NCBI GenBank assembly: GCA_000153445.1
Contig: CH672397.1
Span: 166,710-230,709 of the forward strand
Reading direction: 5' to 3'
Source of the DNA: a gamma proteobacterium HTCC2207
GTDB lineage: Bacteria > Pseudomonadota > Gammaproteobacteria > Pseudomonadales > Porticoccaceae
Length of the DNA: 64,000 nucleotides
Under the pieces are notes generated by a model, which was not told where the DNA came from, did no database searches, and saw only the letters and a program-made list of their open reading frames with translations. How positions within the stretch are numbered: the stretch's first letter is position 1; every line of letters starts with the position of its first letter. This document shows, in pieces, positions 1 to 7,733 of this stretch. A program made the translations under genes and the position numbers.

Positions 1-924
1 CACACCTTGCCACAGCAAGGTATCGAAGTGCGCATGGCGTCAGGTGATGATATTGACGCGTTGGAAGCCTTGATCGACGACAACACCAGAGCAGTGTTCT
101 GTGAGTCGATTGGCAACCCCGCTGGCAATGTGGTGGATATAGCCGCGCTTTCGGATATGGCCCATCGTCACGGTGTGCCTGTGATTGTCGATAACACCGT
201 TGCCTCCCCCTACCTATGTCGCCCCTTTGAACATGGCGCCGATATTGTTGTGCATTCGCTGACTAAATACATTGGCGGCCACGGCACTACGATTGGCGGC
301 ATTATCGTCGACAGCGGCACCTTCACCTATAAGGACAACCCGCGCTTTGCGCAGTTTAATACCCCAGACCCCTCCTACCATGGCGTTACCTATGCCAACG
401 ATTTCGATGCGCCCTTTATTGGCCGCGCTAGAGTAGTTCCACTGAGGAGCATGGGCGGTGCACTATCACCGTTTAATGCGTTTTTAATTCTTCAGGGATT
501 GGAAACACTGGCATTGCGTATGGACCGTCATGTTGAAAATGCGGTCGCGGTGGCAAACTATTTACAAAACCATGATTCGGTCTCTTGGGTTAATTATGCG
601 GGTCTCGAGAGTGACAAATACTATGAACTGGCGCAACGTATGTGCTCGGGCAAGGCGTCTTCGATTGTCAGCTTTGGTATCAAAGGTGGCGAAGCTGCTG
701 GCGGGAAGTTTATCGATGCGCTGGGCATAATCAAGCGCCTAGTGAATATTGGCGACGCAAAATCACTGGCCTGTCACCCCGCCAGCACCACTCACCGCCA
801 GCTCAATGAAGAAGAGTTGGCCCATGCCGGTGTCAGTTCAGACCTAGTGCGACTGTCGGTGGGTATCGAGCATGTCGATGATATTTTGGCAGATATTGAA
901 CAGGCTATCAGGGCTGCTAGTTAG
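1..924 (+). CDS. metY: O-acetylhomoserine (thiol)-lyase, C-terminal part (cut by window edge)
   Basis: PLP-dependent enzyme that makes homocysteine from O-acetylhomoserine and sulfide in methionine synthesis. The frame is open from base 1, so 307 residues are visible and roughly the first 115 of a ~425-residue protein lie outside the window. The PLP lysine motif [12 protein letters not shown] is present (Lys at codon 89). [13 protein letters not shown], the SYHG segment and [17 protein letters not shown] towards the C-terminus are characteristic of MetY rather than MetB or MetC, although related Cys/Met transferases cannot be fully excluded. Stop TAG at 922-924. No terminator is evident; repeats follow directly. 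Confidence 0.9.
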   Translation, partial: HTLPQQGIEVRMASGDDIDALEALIDDNTRAVFCESIGNPAGNVVDIAALSDMAHRHGVPVIVDNTVASPYLCRPFEHGADIVVHSLTKYIGGHGTTIGGIIVDSGTFTYKDNPRFAQFNTPDPSYHGVTYANDFDAPFIGRARVVPLRSMGGALSPFNAFLILQGLETLALRMDRHVENAVAVANYLQNHDSVSWVNYAGLESDKYYELAQRMCSGKASSIVSFGIKGGEAAGGKFIDALGIIKRLVNIGDAKSLACHPASTTHRQLNEEELAHAGVSSDLVRLSVGIEHVDDILADIEQAIRAAS

Positions 925-1000
925 GTAAGGGAAAAGTCTAATACAGCTATTAGCCTAGCACCTTGGAAGCACTTACTCGGGCGAGTTGAGCGCGCTGTTC

Positions 1001-1092
1001 TGTCATCTTGAGAGAGCGGCGCGACCCTAAGGATCTCCTTGCAGAATGGCTCTGTAAATTAATGAGATCCTTCGGCTACGCTCAGGATGACA
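1001..1092. repeat. R1 palindromic dispersed repeat, inverted pair
   Basis: Two facing copies of the R1 motif: TGTCATCTTGAG...GGATCTCC and GAGATCCTTCGGC...CTCAGGATGACA. Together they can form a long imperfect hairpin of about 90 nt. The same motif recurs throughout the window in gaps between genes. The gene-free stretch 925-1259 holds only this element, the 21-bp array that follows and another R1 half. Confidence 0.8.
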
Positions 1093-1109
1093 ATGTAGGT
1101 GCTAGGCAT

Positions 1110-1172
1110 AAGAAAGTAGATACTCTGATTAAGAAAGTAGATGCTCTGATTAAGAAAGTAGATGCTCTAAGT
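1110..1172. repeat. 21-bp tandem repeat, 3 copies
   Basis: Three contiguous units of 21 bp start at 1110, 1131 and 1152, each beginning AAGAAAGTAGAT. They differ at a few bases. The plus-strand open frame across them has no family resemblance and also crosses R1 repeats, so the array is treated as non-coding. Confidence 0.8.
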
Positions 1173-1223
1173 AAAAAAAGCGCTCGGGATTACAAAAAGA
1201 GCGTGCGACGCACTAACGTCACC

Positions 1224-1257
1224 GTCATGACAATAGAGCGCAGCGACGAGGAATCTC
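1224..1257. repeat. R1 dispersed repeat, single half
   Basis: GTCATGACAATAGAGCGCAG followed by CGACGAGGAATCTC is a variant of the R1 half-element. It ends two bases before the stop codon of the H-NOX gene on the other strand. Confidence 0.65.
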
Positions 1258-1259
1258 AA

Positions 1260-1808
1260 TCAGTCACTGACCTGAGTCAGAAAAAACCGCTCGCAAGCCC
1301 CAGACGCATCTCCTAGACTTTCTCGCTGCACAGTCAACTTCTCGCCATAGTAGGCTGCACAGCCTTGAATCAGCCCCTCCGCCACATCACCTAAACAGCG
1401 AGGCGATTCATAGATCAGTTCCATGGTGTTATCTGTATATCGACTGCACTTAAAAGCCGGAGGTGAGGCGTCAGGATAGAGTTTTCTCACCTCAACATGA
1501 ATAAAACCATCCACCTTTTGCAACATATCAAAGGACGATTTCATCCCTTCAATCCATTGGGGATAGGCTGCAATCAACTCAGCGAATAAATACATACCAA
1601 AGGTTTTAGTCACCTTAGGCACTGAAACATCGGTCTTTTTACTCAACACCACAATCATCTCGATCAGTTCCATATGATCGTAGACGCCCATGGTGGTATA
1701 GATTCCGCCACTGGCAGGCGCGGCCTCTTCAATGATCTCTTCAACCATCTCGAGCCCGTAGCGCTCCTCTACCAAGTAGAGAAACGACGTAAATATCATC
1801 CCCGTCAC
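1260..1808 (-). CDS. H-NOX (haem nitric oxide/oxygen-binding) sensor protein
   Basis: Stand-alone H-NOX (HNOB) domain of about 182 residues, the usual size of bacterial single-domain H-NOX. Family marks: N-terminal TGMIFTSFL, SGGIYTTMGVYDH, the proximal haem histidine in HVEVRKLYPDA (His104 from the chosen start) and, 29 residues later, the Y-x-S-x-R haem-propionate motif as YESPR. Such proteins bind NO with ferrous haem and signal to a histidine kinase or cyclic-di-GMP enzyme. No partner lies next to it: metY is downstream and pqqA divergent. The GTG at 1808 is chosen because it aligns with the M-x-G-x-[IV]-F start of homologues and follows a GGGGTG Shine-Dalgarno; an ATG at 1820 would add four residues. 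Signalling partner unknown. Confidence 0.88.
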   Translation of the reverse strand: MTGMIFTSFLYLVEERYGLEMVEEIIEEAAPASGGIYTTMGVYDHMELIEMIVVLSKKTDVSVPKVTKTFGMYLFAELIAAYPQWIEGMKSSFDMLQKVDGFIHVEVRKLYPDASPPAFKCSRYTDNTMELIYESPRCLGDVAEGLIQGCAAYYGEKLTVQRESLGDASGACERFFLTQVSD

Positions 1809-1820
1809 AAAACACCCCAT

Positions 1821-2345
1821 TAATTTCCAGCTGCTGTGGATTCCAGCAGTCTAATGTTCAGCCCTGAACCGGCGATGCCCTCAAAACGGCACCTGTACCT
1901 ATTCAAATTAACATAGTAAATTTTTATTCCACTGAGCGACTGTCATTCTCACCCTTATTTGCTATGTACTATAGTTCAGTTACTCCGCTCCACCTGATAA
2001 TTGGATCCGATATTTGGCATCTCTAAAATCGGCATCGGCGCCCTTGGCGAGAATAGCGAGAATAGCGACTAAAAATTCAACGCGATTGTGAGGGAACTCA
2101 GTTGAGTTACGCTGAACGGGTGATCACTCAGACGTTATAATCAGCGCCGCTGCTGATTTAATGAATCGTCACAACGCCTTTGACCGTAACAACTATATAT
2201 AGATCAGAATTGGCAAAAAAATTAGTGCCCTTCACGCCTTTTTTTATCCTATACTGCGTGCCGGCGGTCGGGAATTCTGGCGCTGACCGAAAAAAATGGT
2301 GTAACCAATCCCTAATTTTAATAACAAGCAAATGGAGTCAACACT
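1821..2345. other. Intergenic region between H-NOX and pqqA
   Basis: 525 bases without a credible gene. It must hold divergent promoters for the H-NOX gene and the pqq operon. A TATAAT hexamer occurs at 2136-2141, about 200 nt before pqqA, but no good -35 box sits 16-18 bp upstream. A 10-bp direct doublet (GAGAATAGCG) occurs near 2050. An open frame from 2180 overlaps pqqA in another frame and resembles nothing. Confidence 0.5.
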
Positions 2346-2417
2346 ATGTGGAAAAAACCAACTTATCAGAAACTCCGTCTCGGTTTCGAAATCACTATGT
2401 ACAAATACAACCGCTAA
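2346..2417 (+). CDS. pqqA: PqqA, precursor peptide of pyrroloquinoline quinone
   Basis: A 23-residue peptide, too short for routine ORF calling. It starts MWKKPTYQ and contains the diagnostic FEITMYKYNR, in which Glu15 and Tyr19 are three residues apart. These are the residues that PqqE cross-links and that become the PQQ skeleton. The Shine-Dalgarno GGAG at 2334-2337 is well placed 8 nt before the ATG. It is the first gene of the pqq operon and is followed by a terminator-like hairpin before pqqB. The identity is certain from the motif and the neighbours. Confidence 0.97.
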   Translation: MWKKPTYQKLRLGFEITMYKYNR

Positions 2418-2500
2418 CTCAGATACTGTTTATAAAACAGACGATGCAGCACTATTCAGCCAATACAAGTAACCGCTATTAGAGTGATTAATAGCTTTTA

Positions 2501-2534
2501 AAAACCGACTCGATAAATTTGCGTCGGTTTTTTT
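2501..2534 (+). terminator. Terminator/attenuator between pqqA and pqqB
   Basis: AAAACCGAC (2501-2509) pairs over nine bases with GTCGGTTTT (2523-2531), loop of 13 nt, then further T residues to 2534. It lies in the 203-nt gap between pqqA and pqqB. Partial read-through would give many pqqA transcripts and fewer of pqqBDEC, matching the need for a consumed peptide precursor over catalytic enzymes. Structure is seen; the regulatory effect is inferred. Confidence 0.75.
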
Positions 2535-2620
2535 ATGCGACATAAGAAGGTCGCAACACAGTAATTTACCCATTGGCTACTCGAAGTAATGTCTTACGCT
2601 CAATAAAAAGGTCGCCCATT

Positions 2621-3553
2621 ATGTTTATCCATGTGCTCGGCTCTGCCGCTGGCGGTGGCTTTCCTCAGTGGAACTGCAATTGCGCCAACTGCGCAGGCCT
2701 TAGAAACGGCAGCATTAACGCCAAAGCCAGAACACAGAGCTCCATAGCGGTAAGCAGTGATGGCATCAATTGGGTGCTATTCAACACCTCTCCCGATATT
2801 CGGGCACAGCTGGCCGATTTTGAACCCTTGCAACCTGCCAGACAGCTCCGGGATACAGGAATCTCAGCAATTGTGTTGATGGACAGCCAAATCGACCACA
2901 CCACCGGTCTACTCATGCTACGTGAAGGCTGCCCCCACGATGTGTACTGTACTGATATGGTGCTTGAAGACTTGAGCAGCGGATTTCCATTATTTAGCAT
3001 GCTTAAACACTGGAACGGGGGCTTGCAGCACAGGCCCATTCTGCTCAATAAAGACGATCACACTCAGGAAGGCAGCTTTACCATTCCTAACATTGACGGC
3101 CTACGATTTCATGCCGTGCCCCTGCTCAGCAAAGCTCCGCCCTATTCACCGCACCGAAATAACCCTCATGTGGGCGACAATATTGGCATTAGAATTGAAG
3201 ATACTCGCAGCGGCAAGAATCTCTTTTATTCCCCGGGGCTCGGTGAACCTGAGCCACATATCATCAAATTAATGCAACGTGCCGACTGTCTATTAGTGGA
3301 CGGGACGTTTTGGCGAGAAGATGAAATGGCCTTTGCCGGTGTTGGTACTAAACTCGCCGCCGAGATGGGCCATCTGCCGCAAAGCGGTGAGAATGGCATG
3401 ATCGAATTGCTTCGGCCTATGAAAAAACCTCGCAAGGTGCTTATTCATATCAATAACACCAACCCCATTTTGATAGAGGATTCTGAGCAACGGGCGATCT
3501 TGAATAAAGAAGGCATTGAAGTGGCCTACGACGGCATGGACATTGAATTGTAA
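2621..3553 (+). CDS. pqqB: PqqB, PQQ biosynthesis hydroxylase (metallo-beta-lactamase-like fold)
   Basis: 310 residues, close to the usual ~305. The N-terminus [19 protein letters not shown] followed by the NCNCANC cysteine cluster is the family signature; later [11 protein letters not shown] and PHVGDNIG are also typical. PqqB belongs to the metallo-beta-lactamase-like superfamily and hydroxylates the tyrosine moiety of the Glu-Tyr intermediate. The ATG at 2621 is chosen over an upstream in-frame codon at 2573 because homology begins exactly here and AAGG precedes it. Its TAA overlaps the ATG of pqqD (TAATG), implying translational coupling. Confidence 0.96.
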   Translation: MFIHVLGSAAGGGFPQWNCNCANCAGLRNGSINAKARTQSSIAVSSDGINWVLFNTSPDIRAQLADFEPLQPARQLRDTGISAIVLMDSQIDHTTGLLMLREGCPHDVYCTDMVLEDLSSGFPLFSMLKHWNGGLQHRPILLNKDDHTQEGSFTIPNIDGLRFHAVPLLSKAPPYSPHRNNPHVGDNIGIRIEDTRSGKNLFYSPGLGEPEPHIIKLMQRADCLLVDGTFWREDEMAFAGVGTKLAAEMGHLPQSGENGMIELLRPMKKPRKVLIHINNTNPILIEDSEQRAILNKEGIEVAYDGMDIEL

Positions 3554-3849
3554 TGATCAATATCTCCGACAGTACCTCAGTTAAACTATCCAGCCAATTT
3601 CGTTTTCAATGGGAAGAGGCCCAGCAGAGCTTTGTACTGCTGTATCCTGAAGGGATGATCCAACTCAGCGCCAGTGCCGGTGAGATTTTAAATCGCTGCC
3701 AGCAGCAAATCACTATTGCTGAAATTATCAGCGACTTACAAACGGCATTTGCTGAGGCGGACCCCAACGAGCTTGCCGCTGATGTTAGGGAGTTTATTCA
3801 GGAGGCCAACGATCAGGCCTGGCTGGAAATAAAACACCAGAAATTGTAA
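3553..3849 (+). CDS. pqqD: PqqD, peptide chaperone for PqqA
   Basis: 98 residues, the normal size of PqqD. This small winged-helix protein (the RiPP recognition element type) binds the PqqA peptide and presents it to the radical SAM enzyme PqqE. The conserved stretches FQWEEAQQSFVLLYPEGMIQL and the ASAGEIL helix are visible. The gene overlaps the pqqB stop by one base and lies 31 nt before pqqE. The order B-D-E-C differs from the textbook A-B-C-D-E order. Confidence 0.93.
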   Translation: MINISDSTSVKLSSQFRFQWEEAQQSFVLLYPEGMIQLSASAGEILNRCQQQITIAEIISDLQTAFAEADPNELAADVREFIQEANDQAWLEIKHQKL

Positions 3850-3880
3850 CAAAGCACTGCCACCAAAGAGATAAACCAAA

Positions 3881-5086
3881 ATGAGCGATAGCATCACCAT
3901 AGCCAGCGACCAACAGCAATCTATTCCTCTTTGGTTACTGGCTGAGCTGAGCTATTCCTGCCCGCTGCAATGTGCCTACTGCTCTAATCCCATTAATTAC
4001 CCTGAAGCCAGAAGCTCGGAGCTGTCCACCGACGAATGGAAAACCGTCTTTAAAGACGCGCGTAAAATGGGTGCAGTGCAACTGGGGCTATCCGGTGGCG
4101 AGCCATTAGTCCGGCCAGACTTAGAGGAGCTGATTGCAGAGGCTCGCGCCCTTGGGTTTTATACCAACCTGATCACCTCAGCTGTGGGAGCCGATGCCGC
4201 TAGGCTGGCCGCCATTCGTGAAGCCGGGCTAGATCATATTCAAATTAGTTTTCAAGGCAGCAATCAAGCTGTCAATGATCACTTTGCTGGGACTAAAAGT
4301 TTTCACCACAAAGTAATGATGGCCAAAGAGGCGAAAAAACTGGGCTTCCCGATGGTGCTTAATTTTGTTCTACACAGACAAAATATCCATCAAATTGCCG
4401 ATATGCTCAAGTTGGCTGAAGACTTGAATGCAGACTTTGTAGAATTAGCCAATTCACAATATTACGGCTGGGCACTTAAAAATATTGATGCCCTGCTCCC
4501 CAGCCGACAACAACTAGTGAATGCAGAGGCGATCACCAACGACTTCCGTAAAAATCATCAAGGCAACATGGACGTGATTTTTGTTGTACCCGATTATTAT
4601 GAAAATCGGCCAAAGGCCTGTTGCAATGGCTGGGGAACAACCTTTGTTACCGTCACTCCCGATGGCGACGTTCAGCCCTGTCAAAGTGCTCAGGTATTGC
4701 CAGGCTTTGAACTCCCAAATGTACGCCGTCAGAGTTTGGAGTGGGCCTGGCGTGAATCGCCTTTATTTAACGCCTTTAGAGGTACTGAGTGGATGCAGGA
4801 GCCCTGCCGCTCCTGCCCTGAAAAAGAGCAGGACTTGGGCGGCTGTCGCTGCCAGGCCTATCTGCTAACGGGTGATGCCTACGCCACCGACCCTGTTTGT
4901 GACCTGTCACCAAAGCACTCAGATATTGAACGCGTTGTCGCCAGTGCGCAGAACATTGCCGATCTAAACGATGATGGCTTTAGTTACGACATTAACAAGG
5001 CTGACGATATCACTCAGCCGTTACTATTTCGCAATCCCAAAAACGCTAAAATCCTGACTAAAAAAATAGGCGAACACAATGACTAA
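3881..5086 (+). CDS. pqqE: PqqE, radical SAM enzyme cross-linking PqqA Glu-Tyr
   Basis: 401-residue radical SAM/SPASM protein. The SAM-cluster motif C-x3-C-x2-C is at Cys27, Cys31 and Cys34 ([14 protein letters not shown]), followed by the [17 protein letters not shown]-binding segment. The C-terminal SPASM region carries the auxiliary-cluster cysteines ([37 protein letters not shown]). It forms the carbon-carbon bond between Glu and Tyr of PqqA, the first step of PQQ synthesis. The long C-terminal tail after the last cysteine is usual. The last eight bases overlap pqqC. Confidence 0.96.
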   Translation: MSDSITIASDQQQSIPLWLLAELSYSCPLQCAYCSNPINYPEARSSELSTDEWKTVFKDARKMGAVQLGLSGGEPLVRPDLEELIAEARALGFYTNLITSAVGADAARLAAIREAGLDHIQISFQGSNQAVNDHFAGTKSFHHKVMMAKEAKKLGFPMVLNFVLHRQNIHQIADMLKLAEDLNADFVELANSQYYGWALKNIDALLPSRQQLVNAEAITNDFRKNHQGNMDVIFVVPDYYENRPKACCNGWGTTFVTVTPDGDVQPCQSAQVLPGFELPNVRRQSLEWAWRESPLFNAFRGTEWMQEPCRSCPEKEQDLGGCRCQAYLLTGDAYATDPVCDLSPKHSDIERVVASAQNIADLNDDGFSYDINKADDITQPLLFRNPKNAKILTKKIGEHND

Positions 5087-5801
5087 AGCCTGGACTGCAG
5101 AAGAATTTGAGCAGCAGCTACGAGACAAGGGCGCGCTCTACCATATTCATCACCCCTTCCATATTGCGATGAATACCGGCAACTGTACTCAAAAGCAGAT
5201 ACAGGGCTGGGTGGCTAACCGCTATTATTATCAAATCAGTATACCGATCAAAGACGCCGCCATTATGGCCAACTGTGACGACGCCTCTGTTCGTCGTTTA
5301 TGGGTGCAGCGTATTCTTGATCACGATGGCACCAGCGATGAGGATAGTGGTGGTATTGAGGCCTGGCTCCGCTTGGGAGAGGCTGTGGGTTTAACCCGAG
5401 ACGAAATTATAAGTCAGCAACATATATTACCCGGCGTGCGCTTTGCAGTAGACGCCTACGTTAACTTTGCCCGCCGCGCTAACTGGCAGGAAGCGGCCTG
5501 CTCATCACTCACCGAACTCTTTGCCCCGACCATTCATCAAAAACGCTTAGCGACCTGGCCGGAACACTATCCCTGGATCGATCCCAACGGCTATCAATAT
5601 TTCCGCACGCGACTTAGCGAAGCCCGAAGAGATGTAGAGCATGGTTTGGCGATTACTCTGGACTACTTTAAAACCTTCGAACAGCAGCAGCAGGCCATGG
5701 GTATACTGCAGTTAAAGCTGGATATTTTATGGAGTATGCTGGATGCAATGCAGTTGGCTTATGTCTATGAAGAGCCGCCATTTCATAGCTGTAGCCGGTA
5801 A
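5079..5801 (+). CDS. pqqC: PqqC, pyrroloquinoline-quinone synthase
   Basis: 240-residue cofactor-free oxidase that carries out the final ring closure and eight-electron oxidation to PQQ. Conserved features: [28 protein letters not shown] at the N-terminus, the RYYYQ and DHDGT segments, and [18 protein letters not shown]. It is last in the operon instead of third. The final codons (HSCSR and stop) are built from the first unit of a 17-bp tandem repeat that runs on downstream, so the present C-terminus may be recent. No PQQ-dependent dehydrogenase gene lies in the window. Confidence 0.95.
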   Translation: MTKAWTAEEFEQQLRDKGALYHIHHPFHIAMNTGNCTQKQIQGWVANRYYYQISIPIKDAAIMANCDDASVRRLWVQRILDHDGTSDEDSGGIEAWLRLGEAVGLTRDEIISQQHILPGVRFAVDAYVNFARRANWQEAACSSLTELFAPTIHQKRLATWPEHYPWIDPNGYQYFRTRLSEARRDVEHGLAITLDYFKTFEQQQQAMGILQLKLDILWSMLDAMQLAYVYEEPPFHSCSR

Positions 5802-5888
5802 AGAGCTGTACCCGGTAAAGAGCTGCACCCGATAAAGAGCTGTAGCCGATAAAGAGCTGTACCCGATAAAGAGCTGCACCCAATAAAA
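5787..5888. repeat. 17-bp tandem repeat, 6 copies, overlapping pqqC stop
   Basis: Six contiguous 17-bp units start at 5787, 5804, 5821, 5838, 5855 and 5872, of the form AGCTGTAGCCGGTAAAG with alternating G/C and G/A variants. The first copy contains the pqqC stop codon. The period is not a multiple of three. The array fills most of the space between pqqC and the narI relic. Confidence 0.9.
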
Positions 5889-5932
5889 CAGCCTGAGACT
5901 AAAGCCCCTATTTGTTTGCTATTCAGGCGCAA

Positions 5933-6526
5933 TTACTTGCGCCGAACCACCTGATAATTACGCCCGATATATTTCATCGGTACGCTGAGCATATGCACCA
6001 GGCGCGAGAATGGAAACAGAACAAAAATAACCATACCCAACAGAATATGCAGCTTATAAATCCAGTGCACTGAAGCGATACTAGCGGCGGCGGTTGTGGG
6101 ATCAAAGATGACTATACTCTGCGCCCAGCTCATCAGCTTGAGCATTTCTTGGCCATCCAGATGGCCCACAGAGACGAAGATCGAACCCAGCCCCAAAATC
6201 AGTTGGGCGAATAGCACCAGCAAAATAGCTATATCCATTCTGGTGCCTGAGGCTCTGACTCGCACATTGGTCAGCCGTCGCACAATCAAGATAACCATGC
6301 CGTAAAAACAGATCAGACCAAAGAAACCGCCAGCGCCCATAGCGATCAGCTGTTTGGTGGACGCTGAGACACCCAGCACGTGCCACAACGTGTTGGGGGT
6401 TAGCAGACCGACAAAATGCCCCACAAAAATCGCCAATATCCCTATATGAAAAGGAATGCTGCCCCTGCGCAACTGCTTGCTCTCAAGCAATTGGCTGGAG
6501 CCGGTTTTCCAGCTGTACTGTTCCCG
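5933..6526 (-). pseudogene. narI: narI relic, respiratory nitrate reductase gamma subunit lacking its N-terminus
   Basis: Encodes most of NarI, the membrane dihaem cytochrome b of NarGHI. All four haem-ligand histidines are present: FHIGILAIFVGH (spacing 10) and KLHILLGMVIFVLFPFSRLVH (spacing 18), with the closing IGRNYQVVRRK. Homology continues upstream of the first possible start (TTG at 6490) through REQYSWKTGSSQLL to about 6526, where the frame runs into an R1 repeat. About the first 28-30 residues, including transmembrane helix I and any ATG, are missing. narGHJ, which should precede it, are absent: DUF2855 lies there. It is best read as a remnant of a deleted nar operon. A shortened protein from a TTG start cannot be excluded. 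Confidence 0.88.
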
Positions 6527-6600
6527 ACAGAGCGAAGCGACGAGGGATCTCCGGCCAGTTGGCAGAGATCCTCCAGTTCACTTGCCCCTCTCAGAATGAC
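6519..6600. repeat. R1 dispersed repeat pair at the narI breakpoint
   Basis: Motif CCCGACAGAGCGAAGCGACG with GAGGGATCTC, then a facing partial copy ending TCTCAGAATGAC at 6600. Its left end coincides with the point where NarI similarity stops. Confidence 0.75.
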
Positions 6601-6623
6601 CCTCCTGAACCTTACAAATTACT

Positions 6624-7733
6624 TTACTTGGGCAATACAATAAGCCCTTCATTGGGGTTCATCTTTCCCACTACAACATCCGCATAAACCTCAGCAAACG
6701 CCTCAAAATCAGCCACAGTCTCAACCGTCATCCAGCCGGCGCTCTGTTGCATCCGCGCTTTCATAAAGTCCCCAGCCTGCTGATTAAATCCATCTTGGCC
6801 CCAGTCACCAACACGCTTTTGAACATGGGCAGGGGCAAAGAAAAAGCTACTGCGCTGTCGATTGATCTTGGCAGCCAATGGGTCATTGTCAGCGAGAGTC
6901 TCCCAATGAGTCATACCCACACTGATGCAGTTTTGCAGATTGTCGCCTAAGGCTTCATGTAACGCGCCTAACACGGCACGATTACCGGCCATATCGACCA
7001 TTACAGTCGCTTTGCTCGTATCAATATCACGTAATTTGTCATAACAGATAATCTCATCGTAACACCCCAGAGAGGCAACAAAGTCACGGTTAGGGCTCGA
7101 GGTAACACCAATAATTTTAGGGCGGCTTTCTTCATCCGCTAGACCCTGAGCCAAACCTATAGCGGTTTTACTTGAAGCACTCAAAATTACCACTTGGGAG
7201 GCACCGTGATAGCGCTCAGACTGCAGGGCATCACAGAGGCAAAATGAGGTCACATGCAGAGGATTTAACAGGGAGCGAACATTATCAGTAGAGGCGTCAT
7301 AATGCGCTTCACCGGACATTAGCAGATAGTTGTTGTACACCGCGGGCAGCTCTGCCCGATGAGGCGCACCGTCCATAAAGCGAAGAGGAGATACTTTGAT
7401 CGGCGACATAGCCAGAAAATCGGCTGGCGGGAAGTAGCCATAAAGTCTCTCACCCACAGCTAGTCCATCAACCTTCGAAGCGGTAACTTCGGCAAAGCCC
7501 CAAACTGGCAGACAACCCCACTCCCCGCTCTCATTGTCAGTTGCAGGAAAGAACTTCCAGTAGCCAATAGTGTCGCCCGCGGCACCGTAGGTGACATTGT
7601 TTGCCGTAAAAGCAAAGCGCTCAATCTCCACTAGGATATCACCGGTTTTTAAATCGGCTAGGGCTTGGGCCTTGTCAGTCTCAACTAGGCGTGATCGGGT
7701 TAGGTCTTTTTTATAGGTTTGAAATTCGCTCAT
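6624..7733 (-). CDS. DUF2855 family protein
   Basis: 369 residues matching the DUF2855 family of uncharacterised proteins, which look like a divergent medium-chain-dehydrogenase fold. Typical segments are IERFAFTANNVTYGAAGD near residue 40, GYFPPADFL, and a nucleotide-binding-like stretch VVILSASSKTAIGLAQGL around residue 190. The start ATG overlaps the stop of the upstream flavoprotein gene by 4 bp, so both are translated together. The pairing suggests a two-enzyme redox step on an unknown substrate; the function is not established. Confidence 0.85.
   Translation of the reverse strand: MSEFQTYKKDLTRSRLVETDKAQALADLKTGDILVEIERFAFTANNVTYGAAGDTIGYWKFFPATDNESGEWGCLPVWGFAEVTASKVDGLAVGERLYGYFPPADFLAMSPIKVSPLRFMDGAPHRAELPAVYNNYLLMSGEAHYDASTDNVRSLLNPLHVTSFCLCDALQSERYHGASQVVILSASSKTAIGLAQGLADEESRPKIIGVTSSPNRDFVASLGCYDEIICYDKLRDIDTSKATVMVDMAGNRAVLGALHEALGDNLQNCISVGMTHWETLADNDPLAAKINRQRSSFFFAPAHVQKRVGDWGQDGFNQQAGDFMKARMQQSAGWMTVETVADFEAFAEVYADVVVGKMNPNEGLIVLPK

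Noticed and set aside
1008..1316. 102-codon open frame on plus strand
   Set aside because: It spans R1 repeats and the 21-bp array and runs antisense into the H-NOX gene; no family resemblance.
2180..2482. 100-codon open frame covering pqqA
   Set aside because: pqqA lies in a different frame with a good ribosome-binding site and a diagnostic motif; the longer frame resembles nothing.
5668..5883. Minus-strand frame with repeated residues behind pqqC
   Set aside because: It is a translation of the 17-bp array and the pqqC antisense; no start signal.
5787..5888. Possible CRISPR array (also at 56009-56183)
   Set aside because: Units follow one another without unique spacers, are only 17 or 25 bp long and no cas genes are near.
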